Shown here: piece after piece, positions 52,909 through 60,856 of the stretch
Layout: each line of letters starts with the position of its first letter
Position numbering within the stretch: the first letter of the stretch is position 1
Assembly (NCBI RefSeq): GCF_041927875.1
Contig: NZ_JBHFHN010000009.1
DNA: 64,000 bases
Reading direction: 5' to 3' (one strand)
From: Paracoccus sp041927875
Lineage (GTDB): Bacteria > Pseudomonadota > Alphaproteobacteria > Rhodobacterales > Rhodobacteraceae
Program-made: the position numbers and the translations under genes
The notes under the pieces: model-generated
The model's input: the letters and a program-made list of their open reading frames with translations, nothing else
Told to the model about the DNA's origin: nothing
The model's database searches: none

Positions 52909-53834
52909 GATGCGCCCTGCCCTTCGGCGCGGGCGCGCAAGGCGTCCAGCGTGACCACGCCACCGCCCTGCACCGGCAGCGCCGCGCGGCCCGACCACAG
53001 GCATTCGGCCAGGGCATCGCGCAGGCTGGCATCCGCCGGGATCGGCTGGCCCGCGGCCTCGCCCGGCTGGCGCAGGTCAGCCACGCTGCCCAGCGACAGC
53101 AGCCGGAACGGCCGGTCGGCGCTGCCGATCAGCGCCTGCACAAAGGGCGTGGCGGGCCGGGTCAGGATCTCGGCCGGGGGGCCGTATTGCAGCAGCACCC
53201 CCTTGTCCATCACCGCGATCCGGTCACCCAGGGTCACGGCTTCCTCCATGTCATGCGTGACGATGATCAGCGTGGTGCCCAGGCGGCGTTGCAGGGCGCG
53301 CAGATCCTCTTGCGCCTTGGCGCGGATCACCGGGTCCAGCGCGCCGAAGGGTTCGTCCATCAGCAGCAGGTCGGGCCGCGCCGCCAGGGCGCGCGCCACG
53401 CCGACGCGCTGTTGCTGGCCGCCCGACAGTTCATGCGGCATCCGGTCACGGAACTGCGCCGGGTCAAGCTGGAACAGGGTCAGCAGCTCATCCACGCGGG
53501 CGGCGATCTCGGCCGGTTTCCAGCCCAGCAGGCGCGGCACGGTGGCAATATTCTGGCCCACCGTGCGATGCGGGAACAGGCCATGGCCCTGGATCGCATA
53601 GCCGATGCGGCGGCGCAGCAGGTGCGGTTCGATCGCGGCGGTGTCCTGCCCCTCGATCATCACCCGCCCCGAGGTCGGCTCAACCAGGCGGTTGATCATC
53701 CTGAGCAGCGTGGTCTTGCCCGACCCGGACGTGCCGACCAAAGCCGCGATCTGGCCGGTCTCGACGGTCAGGCTGACGTCCTTGACCACGGTGGTCGTGC
53801 CATAGGTCTTGGTCAGGTGTTCGATGGCGATCAT
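52905..53834 (-). CDS. ABC transporter ATP-binding protein, YehX/OpuCA-type
   Basis: 309-residue ATPase of the quaternary-amine importer family. Walker A is GTSGSGKTT, the ABC signature LSGGQQQRVGVARAL, Walker B LLLMDEPFGALD, and the H-loop VTHDMEEA. A C-terminal extension of about 60 residues has a CBS-like character, which in OpuA-type systems senses ionic state. The ATG at 53834 has AAAGGATCGG in front. 11 bases follow the YehY-like permease stop. Confidence 0.9.
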   Translation of the reverse strand: MIAIEHLTKTYGTTTVVKDVSLTVETGQIAALVGTSGSGKTTLLRMINRLVEPTSGRVMIEGQDTAAIEPHLLRRRIGYAIQGHGLFPHRTVGQNIATVPRLLGWKPAEIAARVDELLTLFQLDPAQFRDRMPHELSGGQQQRVGVARALAARPDLLLMDEPFGALDPVIRAKAQEDLRALQRRLGTTLIIVTHDMEEAVTLGDRIAVMDKGVLLQYGPPAEILTRPATPFVQALIGSADRPFRLLSLGSVADLRQPGEAAGQPIPADASLRDALAECLWSGRAALPVQGGGVVTLDALRARAEGQGAS

Positions 53835-53845
53835 GGCCGATCCTT

Positions 53846-55024
53846 TCACGACGTCCGGGGGCGGGGGCGGCGGTCCAGCGCCTCGACCAGCAAATCAAGC
53901 GCGATCCCGGCGACCAGCGCCAGGCAGATGGTGGGCAAGGCGCCCAGCAGCACCAGATCCATGGCGGTCTGGTTCAGGCCCTGAAAGACGAAGCTGCCAA
54001 AGCCGCCGCCGCCGATCAGCCCGGCGATGACTGCCAGGCCGATGTTCTGCACCAGCACGATGCGCACCGCCGCCAGCAGCACCGGCAGCGCCAGCGGCAG
54101 CAGCACCCCGGTCAGCACCTGGCGCGGCGTCATCCCCAGCCCCAGCGCGGCATCGCGGGTGGCCGGATCGATGCCGTTCAGGCCGACCAGCGTGTTGGAC
54201 ACCACCGGCAGCAGCGCATACAGAAACAGCGCCACCAGCGCCGGAAAGATGCCGATCCCGGCGATGCCCAGATCGGCCGCACCGGGCACCTTCGCCGCGA
54301 CCCAGCCAAAGATCGGGATCATGATCCCGAACAAGGCCAGCGAGGGGATCGTCTGCAACATGTTCAGCACCCCCAGCACGGCACGGCGCAGGGGCGGAAG
54401 TTGATAGATCACCACGCCCAGGGGCAGCCCCACGGCCAGCGCCGCGCCCAGCGATCCGAAGGCAAGCAGCAGATGGGTCCGCGCCTCGCGCGCGAACAGA
54501 TCGGCGCGGGCGGCGTATTCGCGCATCACCGAAATGCCATCCAGCGCACCGCTGGCCAGCACCAGCGCGATGGCCGCGCAGACCGCGATCAGGATGCCCG
54601 CCCGCGCCCGCAGCGACAGCGGCAGCCGGGTCAGCGCATCGGTCGCCATCAGCGCAAAGGCCAGCGCCAGCAGCCAAAAGCCGCTGGCCGGGGCGACGCG
54701 GGCGATGGTGTTGCCCTCGGGCGTCAGGTGGCGGGCGGCGGCGCCCAAAGCCAGCGTGACCGCCAGCACCCCGGCCAGGCCGATGGCCAGCCGAAGGCGC
54801 TGCGGCAGCCGCGCCGCGACACCGGCGATCAGCCCCGCCGCCATCGCCAGCGACAGCCCCCAGCCCCAGATCGCGGGCAGCGCCTGCGCCAGTGCGATGC
54901 CCTGCCCCAGAACGATGCGGTTGGGGCGGAACTGCACCAGCGGCAGGATCAGCGCGATCAGACCCAGCACCGCGAACACCGCGCCGGTCCGGCTGATCAT
55001 GATGGCGGTGGCATGGCGCTGCAT
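53846..55024 (-). CDS. ABC transporter permease, YehY-type long permease
   Basis: 392-residue permease with an extra N-terminal membrane region (about 1-170) before the ABC core (about 180-380, with ARTHLLLAFGSLGAAL and TRDAALGLGMTPRQVLT). The extension and length match YehY (385 residues) of the E. coli yehZYXW importer, and the order of binding protein, long permease, ATPase, short permease is identical. ATG at 55024 has AAGGACGACC upstream. Confidence 0.88.
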   Translation of the reverse strand: MQRHATAIMISRTGAVFAVLGLIALILPLVQFRPNRIVLGQGIALAQALPAIWGWGLSLAMAAGLIAGVAARLPQRLRLAIGLAGVLAVTLALGAAARHLTPEGNTIARVAPASGFWLLALAFALMATDALTRLPLSLRARAGILIAVCAAIALVLASGALDGISVMREYAARADLFAREARTHLLLAFGSLGAALAVGLPLGVVIYQLPPLRRAVLGVLNMLQTIPSLALFGIMIPIFGWVAAKVPGAADLGIAGIGIFPALVALFLYALLPVVSNTLVGLNGIDPATRDAALGLGMTPRQVLTGVLLPLALPVLLAAVRIVLVQNIGLAVIAGLIGGGGFGSFVFQGLNQTAMDLVLLGALPTICLALVAGIALDLLVEALDRRPRPRTS

Positions 55025-55047
55025 CCGGTCGTCCTTGTCGGGTGGCA

Positions 55048-55068
55048 GGGGGCGGGGCAGCCGCCCCC
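55048..55068. repeat. Intercistronic hairpin between binding protein and permease
   Basis: GGGGGCGG (55048-55055) and CCGCCCCC (55061-55068) form a perfect 8-bp stem with a 5-base loop in the 52 bases after the binding-protein gene. Such hairpins often protect the upstream mRNA end and let a solute-binding protein be made in excess over the permease. Confidence 0.6.
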
Positions 55069-55076
55069 CGATTTGG

Positions 55077-55988
55077 TTACTTCAGAACGCCTGCGCGGGT
55101 CAGATAGTCCTTGGCGACCGCCGCCGCAGGCTCACCGCCAACCTGGATGCGGCCGTTCAGTTCCTGAAGCGTGACCAGATCCAGCTTGGCAAAGATCGGG
55201 TTCAGCACTTCGGCGATCTGCGGATAGGCCTCCAGCACCTCGGCGCGTACGGTGGGCGCGGCCTGATAGACGGGCTGCACGCTCTTGTCGTCCTCCAGCA
55301 CCATCAGCCCGGCGGGGGCAATGCCGCCATCGGTGCCATAGACCATCGCCGCATTCACGCCCGAGGTCTGCTGCGCCGCCGCCGCGATGGTCGCCGCCGT
55401 GTCGCCACCCGACAGTTGCACCAACTGGTCGGGGGTCAGCACAAAGCCATAGGTGGTCTGGAACGCGGGCAGCGCCGCCGGCGCGGTCACGAACTCGGTC
55501 GAGGCCGCCAGCTTGACCGCCCCGCCCCCGGCCACATACTTGCCGAAATCCGACATGGTTTTCAGGCTGTTGGCATCCGCAATCTCGGACCGGATGGCGA
55601 TCGCCCAGGTGTTGTTCGCGGGCGAGGCATCCAGCCAGATGATGTTGTTCTTGTCCTTGTCCAGCTCGGCCGCGCGGGCATGGGCGGCGGCGGCATCTTT
55701 CCAGACGTCGCTGTCGGCCTCATTAAAGAAGAACGCGGCATTGCCGGTGTATTCGGGATAGATGTCGATCTGCCCGGCGGTGATCGCGTCGCGCATGATC
55801 GGGGTGCCGCCCAGTTGCAGCTTGTCCTGCACCGGAAGGCCGGCATTTTGCAGGGCCATCAGGATGATGTTGCCCAAAAGACCGCCCTCGGTGTCGATCT
55901 TGGACGACACGACGATATCCTTGGCGGTGGCGGCGGAGGCGGACAGCCCGATCAGGGCGGCGGCCAGGGCCGTGACAGTGCGTTTCAT
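55077..55988 (-). CDS. ABC transporter substrate-binding protein, YehZ/OpuCC-type
   Basis: 303-residue periplasmic protein of the OpuAC family. An N-terminal signal peptide (MKRTVTALAAALIGLSASAATA) lacks a lipobox. DIVVSSKIDTEGGLLGN, YPEYTGNAAFFFNE (aromatic-rich, used for quaternary-ammonium binding) and TYGFVLTPDQLVQLSGG are visible. The gene overlaps the lyase stop by four bases. This family binds betaine, choline and, for EgtU-type proteins, ergothioneine. Confidence 0.85.
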   Translation of the reverse strand: MKRTVTALAAALIGLSASAATAKDIVVSSKIDTEGGLLGNIILMALQNAGLPVQDKLQLGGTPIMRDAITAGQIDIYPEYTGNAAFFFNEADSDVWKDAAAAHARAAELDKDKNNIIWLDASPANNTWAIAIRSEIADANSLKTMSDFGKYVAGGGAVKLAASTEFVTAPAALPAFQTTYGFVLTPDQLVQLSGGDTAATIAAAAQQTSGVNAAMVYGTDGGIAPAGLMVLEDDKSVQPVYQAAPTVRAEVLEAYPQIAEVLNPIFAKLDLVTLQELNGRIQVGGEPAAAVAKDYLTRAGVLK

Positions 55989-57589
55989 GCGGGAATCTCC
56001 TGCTGGTGAAAAGGCTGGGGGCAGTCTGGCCGGTCATTGTCAACCGGCGCAAGGCCCAGCATCCGATCGAAGCCCGGAAAAGGCGCCGCAGCGACATGGG
56101 CGCTGACAAAATCGGCATCGGCCAGCGCCCCGGCCAGCGCCATCAGCGGGCCCGATTGCGGCCGGTCGGCGGTCAGCGGCGGGATATGGGCGCGCACCCG
56201 GCCATGCACCAGCGCCGCCACCCCCGGCGCTGCGCGCAAGGCCCGCAGGTCCAGCGCCTGCGTCGCCAGCATCGCCTCGACCGCCAGCAGCCAATGAAGC
56301 GCGTCCAGTTGCTCGCCCAGCCGCCCCGCAGAAAGCGAGATGAACGCCGCCTCATCCTCCAGCCCCGCCGCGACGGTCTGGTTCAGAACCGAGATCGGCA
56401 TCGCCGCCGCCGTCATCCGCACCGACTGTTCCAGCGCCAGTTTCATCACCGGGCCATAGCCGGTGGCGACAGTGCCGGGCGGGACCAGATTGACGGTCAG
56501 CCCCTCAAGCCCGCCATTGGTCAACAGCAGGCAGCGATTGAAGACGTTTCGGCCTAGGTGGGCCATCGCGACCTTCAGCGCCGACATGCGCAGCGACAGG
56601 CCCATCAGCAGGCTGCCACCGCTGGTCACCACGCGCCCGTCGATCACCATCGGGTTGTCATCGACCTGCGCGGTCTCGTCGATCACCGCCTGCGCGGCTT
56701 CGGCCATGGCGGTGGCGGCGCCGGCAAAGACCTGCACCAGCATCCGCCCCGACAGCGGGTCATGCACCCGACCCACTGCGGGCCAATCGGTCGCGGCTTC
56801 GGCGGCCATCAGGAACCAGCCCGCCAGATCGCGTTCGCTGCGATGGCCTGACCGCGCGGCGGCCCACCAGACGTCGCGGTCCAGCCCCATCGCCTGCGCC
56901 CCCAGCACCGCCTGCGCCATCGCCTGCCGCAGCAGCCGACCCGCGCGCAGCACCTGCGCCGCCGATTTCGCCAGGCCAAAGGAATTGGTGCCGACCGCCG
57001 CCAGCCCGTCGCGCGGCGGCATCGGATGCGGGCGCAGGCCACAGCGGGCCAGCGCGACCCCGGCAGGCAGGGTCTCGCCGCCCATCCGCACCTGCCCCTC
57101 GCCGGTCAGCACCGTGGCCACCTGCCCCATCTGCCCCAGATCCGCGCAACCGGCCGAGCCGCGCCGCAGCAGCACCGGCAGGCAGTCGTGGTTCAGCAGC
57201 GCCGCCAGCATCTGCGCCAGTTCGGGCGTGGTGCCGACTTGCCCGGTCAGCAGTGTGTTCAGCCGCAGCGCAAGGGTCAGCCGGGCGATGCCGTCGGGCA
57301 TGTCCTCGCCCACGGCAATCTGATGGGCATGGGGCAAAGCGGCGCTGAAGGTCGTCAGATCCGCGCCGTCATGTTCGGTGTCCTTCATGGCGCCGACGCC
57401 GGTGGTCGATCCATAGATCGCCTGCCCGCCCGCCAGCGCCGCTTGAAAGGCCGCCCGCCCCGCCGTCATCCGCGCCATTGCCGCCGGATCGATCGTCACC
57501 CGCACAGGCCCCGCTGCGATCCGCGCCAGGTCGCACAAGGCCAGCGGGGATCCGTTCAGCTTGATCGGGGTCGGGGTCACGTCAGCCAT
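55985..57589 (-). CDS. MIO-less HAL-family lyase, candidate ergothionase
   Basis: 534-residue member of the histidine/phenylalanine ammonia-lyase superfamily. The Tyr loop IYGSTTGVGAM (Tyr59) and the NTLLTGQVGT region are kept, but the MIO-forming Ala-Ser-Gly triad is absent: the segment reads RRGSAGCADLGQMG (residues 142-155), one residue shorter than GSVGASGDL. Without MIO the enzyme cannot activate an amine in the HAL manner; ergothionases are described as MIO-independent because trimethylamine is a good leaving group. It leads the operon with a betaine-type importer. Start at 57589 has AAAGG with no spacer; GTG at 57580 is an alternative. True HAL is unlikely. Confidence 0.75.
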   Translation of the reverse strand: MADVTPTPIKLNGSPLALCDLARIAAGPVRVTIDPAAMARMTAGRAAFQAALAGGQAIYGSTTGVGAMKDTEHDGADLTTFSAALPHAHQIAVGEDMPDGIARLTLALRLNTLLTGQVGTTPELAQMLAALLNHDCLPVLLRRGSAGCADLGQMGQVATVLTGEGQVRMGGETLPAGVALARCGLRPHPMPPRDGLAAVGTNSFGLAKSAAQVLRAGRLLRQAMAQAVLGAQAMGLDRDVWWAAARSGHRSERDLAGWFLMAAEAATDWPAVGRVHDPLSGRMLVQVFAGAATAMAEAAQAVIDETAQVDDNPMVIDGRVVTSGGSLLMGLSLRMSALKVAMAHLGRNVFNRCLLLTNGGLEGLTVNLVPPGTVATGYGPVMKLALEQSVRMTAAAMPISVLNQTVAAGLEDEAAFISLSAGRLGEQLDALHWLLAVEAMLATQALDLRALRAAPGVAALVHGRVRAHIPPLTADRPQSGPLMALAGALADADFVSAHVAAAPFPGFDRMLGLAPVDNDRPDCPQPFHQQEIPA

Positions 57590-57647
57590 CCTTTCGCAGT
57601 CATATTCAGCCTAGCGGCGCCGCGCGATCCCAGGCATATGCCAAAAC

Positions 57648-58808
57648 ATGAACAGGGGGATCACCGGCTTGCGCACATCGACCATCATAGGCGCCTCACT
57701 GGCGCTGGAACAGGGCGGTCTGCGGGCGGCGGCGCGGGTCAGCGGACAGCCGGTTGCCACCTTGGGCGCCGCGCTGACGGTGCTGGAAACGGCGCTTGGC
57801 CTGACCCTGGTGCGGCGCGGCCCCGGCGGGCTGGCGCTGACGGTTCAGGCACAAGGCCACAGCCCCGCCATCGCCAGGCTGGCGGCGCGCTGCCGCGACC
57901 TGCAAGTGGGGGCGGCGCGGCCGGTCGGGCTGGCGGCGCTGTTTCGCTTTGCGCAGGTGGCGCGCAGCGGGTCGATCCGCGCGGCGGCGCTGCAACTGGG
58001 GCTGGCCCAGCCGCATCTGACCCGCCAGATCGCGCAGCTGGAAATCGCGCTGGACCGTCCGCTGCTGATCCGCGATGCCAGCGGCGCGCGCCCCACGCCG
58101 CAGGGCCAATCGCTGATCCCCGCCATCGAGGCGCTGGAGGCCGACTGGCTGGCGCTGACCGCCGCCGCTCGCGCCAGCGCCCCGCCGCAGGCCCGCCGTC
58201 ACGCCCTTGGCACGATCATCCCGGCCACGCCCGGCGGCGATCTGGCGGCGCTGATCGGGCGCATCGCCCGCGATCTGGCGCTGCGGCAAGGCGACCGGCT
58301 GGCGATCACCGCCTCACCGGCCGAGGAGCTGCTGGCTGGGCTGGACAGCGGCAAGTTCGACGCGGTGATCGTCGATGCCCCCGCGCCGGGCGCGGCCTAT
58401 CGCCAGCACCTGTTGGCGCGCGGGGCCTTGGCGATGGTGGGCCGGGCGCTGCCCGCGACAGCCACCGACCGCGACGGGCTGCGCGCCGCGCTGATCGCGC
58501 AGCCGCTGGCCCTGCAAACCCGCCACAGCGGCCTGCGCCAGCGGGCCGAGGCGTTTCTGGATGCCCATGCCGGCCCCGACTGGCGCGATCTGACCCGCGT
58601 GATCGAGGTCGACTCGCTGCCCGTCATCGTCCGGCTGGCGCGCGATGGCGATGTCTGTTCGGTGCTGCCCGGCCATCCCAGCCTGCAACTGCCGCCCGCG
58701 ATGCAACTGGCCCTGCCCGGCGATTATGACCAAAGTATCTGGCTGACCTGGCTGAACCGCCCCAAGGCGGGTGCGTTGGCGGCGCGGATCGTGGCCTTGG
58801 CGGGATGA
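57648..58808 (+). CDS. LysR-type regulator with two N-terminal HTH domains
   Basis: 386-residue LysR family protein, about 85 longer than usual. Two LysR-like winged-HTH regions are visible: residues 8-70 (TIIGASLALEQGGLRAAARVSG, LETALGLTLVRRGPGG) and residues 95-160 (LFRFAQVARSGSIRAAALQLG, LEIALDRPLLIRDASG), then a substrate-binding domain (about 180-380). It is divergent from the lyase gene with a 58-base gap, the classical arrangement for a LysR regulator controlling the adjacent operon. Its inducer may be the substrate or a degradation intermediate. Confidence 0.82.
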   Translation: MNRGITGLRTSTIIGASLALEQGGLRAAARVSGQPVATLGAALTVLETALGLTLVRRGPGGLALTVQAQGHSPAIARLAARCRDLQVGAARPVGLAALFRFAQVARSGSIRAAALQLGLAQPHLTRQIAQLEIALDRPLLIRDASGARPTPQGQSLIPAIEALEADWLALTAAARASAPPQARRHALGTIIPATPGGDLAALIGRIARDLALRQGDRLAITASPAEELLAGLDSGKFDAVIVDAPAPGAAYRQHLLARGALAMVGRALPATATDRDGLRAALIAQPLALQTRHSGLRQRAEAFLDAHAGPDWRDLTRVIEVDSLPVIVRLARDGDVCSVLPGHPSLQLPPAMQLALPGDYDQSIWLTWLNRPKAGALAARIVALAG

Positions 58809-58868
58809 CGCGGCTTGGCAGCGGTGCGCGCGCGTCCTAGCCTCCGCGCAACCACAAAGGACGCCGCG

Positions 58869-60236
58869 ATGACCGACCCCGCCTTTCCCAGCCTGCGTCA
58901 GGCCACCGCCGTCTGGGCGCGGATTGCGCTGCTGTCCTTTGGCGGCCCCGCCGGACAGATCGCGGTCATGCACCGCATCCTGGTGCAGGAACGCCGCTGG
59001 CTGGGCGACGGGCGGTTCCTGCATGCGCTGAACTTTTGCATGGTGCTGCCCGGCCCCGAGGCGATGCAACTGGCCACCTATATCGGCTGGCTGATGCACG
59101 GGGTGCGCGGCGCGCTGATCGCGGGCGGGTTGTTCATCCTGCCCGGCGTGATCTCGATCCTGGCTTTGTCCTGGGTCTATGCGATCTGGGGGCAGGTCAG
59201 CCTGGTCGCGGCGATCTTCCTGGGGCTGAAGGCCGCGGTGCTGGCGATCGTCGTGCAGGCGGTGATCCGGCTGTCGCGCCGGGCGCTGCGCAGTCGCGCG
59301 GCCTGGGGCATCGCCATTGCGGCGCTGATCGCGATTATGGCACTGCGGGTGCCATTTCCTGTGGTGATCGCCGCGGCGGCGCTGATCGGGCTGATCGGCG
59401 CGCAGGCCGGGTGGCGCGCGTTCCAGACGGGCGGCGGCGGCGGTCATGGCACGGCGGCGGCGACGGTCGAGGATGCCGCGACCCTGCTGGGCGATGACAG
59501 CACGCCACCGCCGGGCGCGCGCCGCGCCGCCACCCGCGCCGGGATCATCGCGCTGATCGCCTGGCTGGCACCGGTTGCCGCACTGCTGATCTGGCGCGGT
59601 CCCGGCGATGTCTTTGCCGACCTGGCGCTGTTCTTTTCCAAGATGGCTGTGCTGACCTTTGGCGGCGCCTATGCGGTGCTGGCCTGGGTCGCGCAAGAGG
59701 CCGTCGCCACCCACGGCTGGCTGCGCCCCGGCGAGATGCTGGACGGTCTGGGCATGGCCGAGACCACCCCCGGCCCGCTGATCATGGTGCTGCAATTCGT
59801 GGGCTTCATGGCCGCCCTGCGCGGCGCGGGCTGGGATCAGGCGCTGTGGGCGGGCACCTTGGGCGGGCTGCTGACCACCTGGGTCACCTTTCTGCCCTGT
59901 TTCGCGCTGATCTTTCTGGGCGCCCCGCACATGGAGGCGCTGCGCCAGAACCGCGCCATCGCCGCCGCGCTGTCGGCAGTGACGGCGGCGGTGGTCGGCG
60001 TCATCGCCAATCTGGCGATCTGGTTCGCCCTGCATGTGATCTGGACCAAGGTGCAGACCCACCAGATCGGCCCGCTACGGCTGGACCTGCCGGTGCCCGG
60101 ATCGCTTGACCCGGCGGCGGCGGGGCTGGCGGTGCTGGCGATGGTTGCGGTCTTCGGGCTGCGGATGGGTGTCGCCTCGGTGCTGGCGATCAGCGCGGCG
60201 GCCGGGCTGGCGCTGCATCTGGCGGGGCTGGCCTAG
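58869..60236 (+). CDS. chrA: Chromate transporter
   Basis: 455-residue CHR family protein with two homologous halves, each starting with LSFGGPAGQIAVM or LTFGGAYAVLAWV. The N-terminal half includes FCMVLPGPEAMQLATYIGW, the C-terminal half MAETTPGPLIMVLQFVGF. This family exports chromate or sulfate-like anions. The ATG at 58869 has AAAGGACGCC ahead of it. The stop overlaps the convergent pdeM stop by four bases. Confidence 0.9.
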   Translation: MTDPAFPSLRQATAVWARIALLSFGGPAGQIAVMHRILVQERRWLGDGRFLHALNFCMVLPGPEAMQLATYIGWLMHGVRGALIAGGLFILPGVISILALSWVYAIWGQVSLVAAIFLGLKAAVLAIVVQAVIRLSRRALRSRAAWGIAIAALIAIMALRVPFPVVIAAAALIGLIGAQAGWRAFQTGGGGGHGTAAATVEDAATLLGDDSTPPPGARRAATRAGIIALIAWLAPVAALLIWRGPGDVFADLALFFSKMAVLTFGGAYAVLAWVAQEAVATHGWLRPGEMLDGLGMAETTPGPLIMVLQFVGFMAALRGAGWDQALWAGTLGGLLTTWVTFLPCFALIFLGAPHMEALRQNRAIAAALSAVTAAVVGVIANLAIWFALHVIWTKVQTHQIGPLRLDLPVPGSLDPAAAGLAVLAMVAVFGLRMGVASVLAISAAAGLALHLAGLA

Positions 60237-60856
60237 CCGAAGGGAACCGGCACCGCGCGGCTGCCGCCCAGCAGCACCGCCCGGCCCGGCCCGACCAGAT
60301 CACGCAGGAGTCCCGTGTCCGCATCCATGCCGCCGGTATAGCTGCCAAAGGCGGGCAGGATCAGATGGTCGCGCCCGATCAGAAAAGCCGCGCGCCGCCG
60401 CCCGGCAACCGTCACCTTGGGGTGGAAATGCCCCGACATGTCAGGCCCCGCCCCAGCCTGATGGCGAAGCGTGATGCCCGCCAGCGTGATCTGCGCCGGA
60501 TCGTCGCCCGGATCGTGATTGCCGCCGATCCAGACCAGATCGCAGCGCGACGCCAGCCCGGCCAGCACCGCGCCATCCTCGGCCGACAGCTCACCCCGCG
60601 CCTGATCGTCGTCGAAACTGTCGCCCAGCAGGATCACCTGGCGGGGCGACAGGGCGGCGACCTCGGCCATCAGCCGGGCCAGCGTGTCGCGGTTATCGAA
60701 AGGCGGTAGCAACGCGCCGCCGCGCCGCGCCATCCGTCCCGCCTTGCCCAGATGCAGATCAGCCAGCACCAGCGCGCCCTGACCCGGCCACCACAGCCCA
60801 CCCGAGGGCCGCGCGATCAGCCGCGCACCGGCGAAATCAAAGGCATATCCCGTCAC
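60233..60856 (-). CDS. pdeM: Ligase-associated DNA damage response endonuclease PdeM
   Basis: 207-residue calcineurin-like phosphoesterase with the family motifs VLADLHLGKAG, LGDSFDDDQA, WIGGNHDPGDD and SGHFHPKVTV. In this setting it belongs to a DNA-repair gene set with a DEXH helicase and an ATP-dependent ligase (genes upstream). Start overlaps the helicase stop by four bases (ATGA). Confidence 0.9.
   Translation of the reverse strand: MTGYAFDFAGARLIARPSGGLWWPGQGALVLADLHLGKAGRMARRGGALLPPFDNRDTLARLMAEVAALSPRQVILLGDSFDDDQARGELSAEDGAVLAGLASRCDLVWIGGNHDPGDDPAQITLAGITLRHQAGAGPDMSGHFHPKVTVAGRRRAAFLIGRDHLILPAFGSYTGGMDADTGLLRDLVGPGRAVLLGGSRAVPVPFG

Noticed and set aside
55985..57589. Plain annotation as histidine ammonia-lyase
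   Set aside because: The Ala-Ser-Gly triad that forms MIO is absent, so normal HAL chemistry is not expected.
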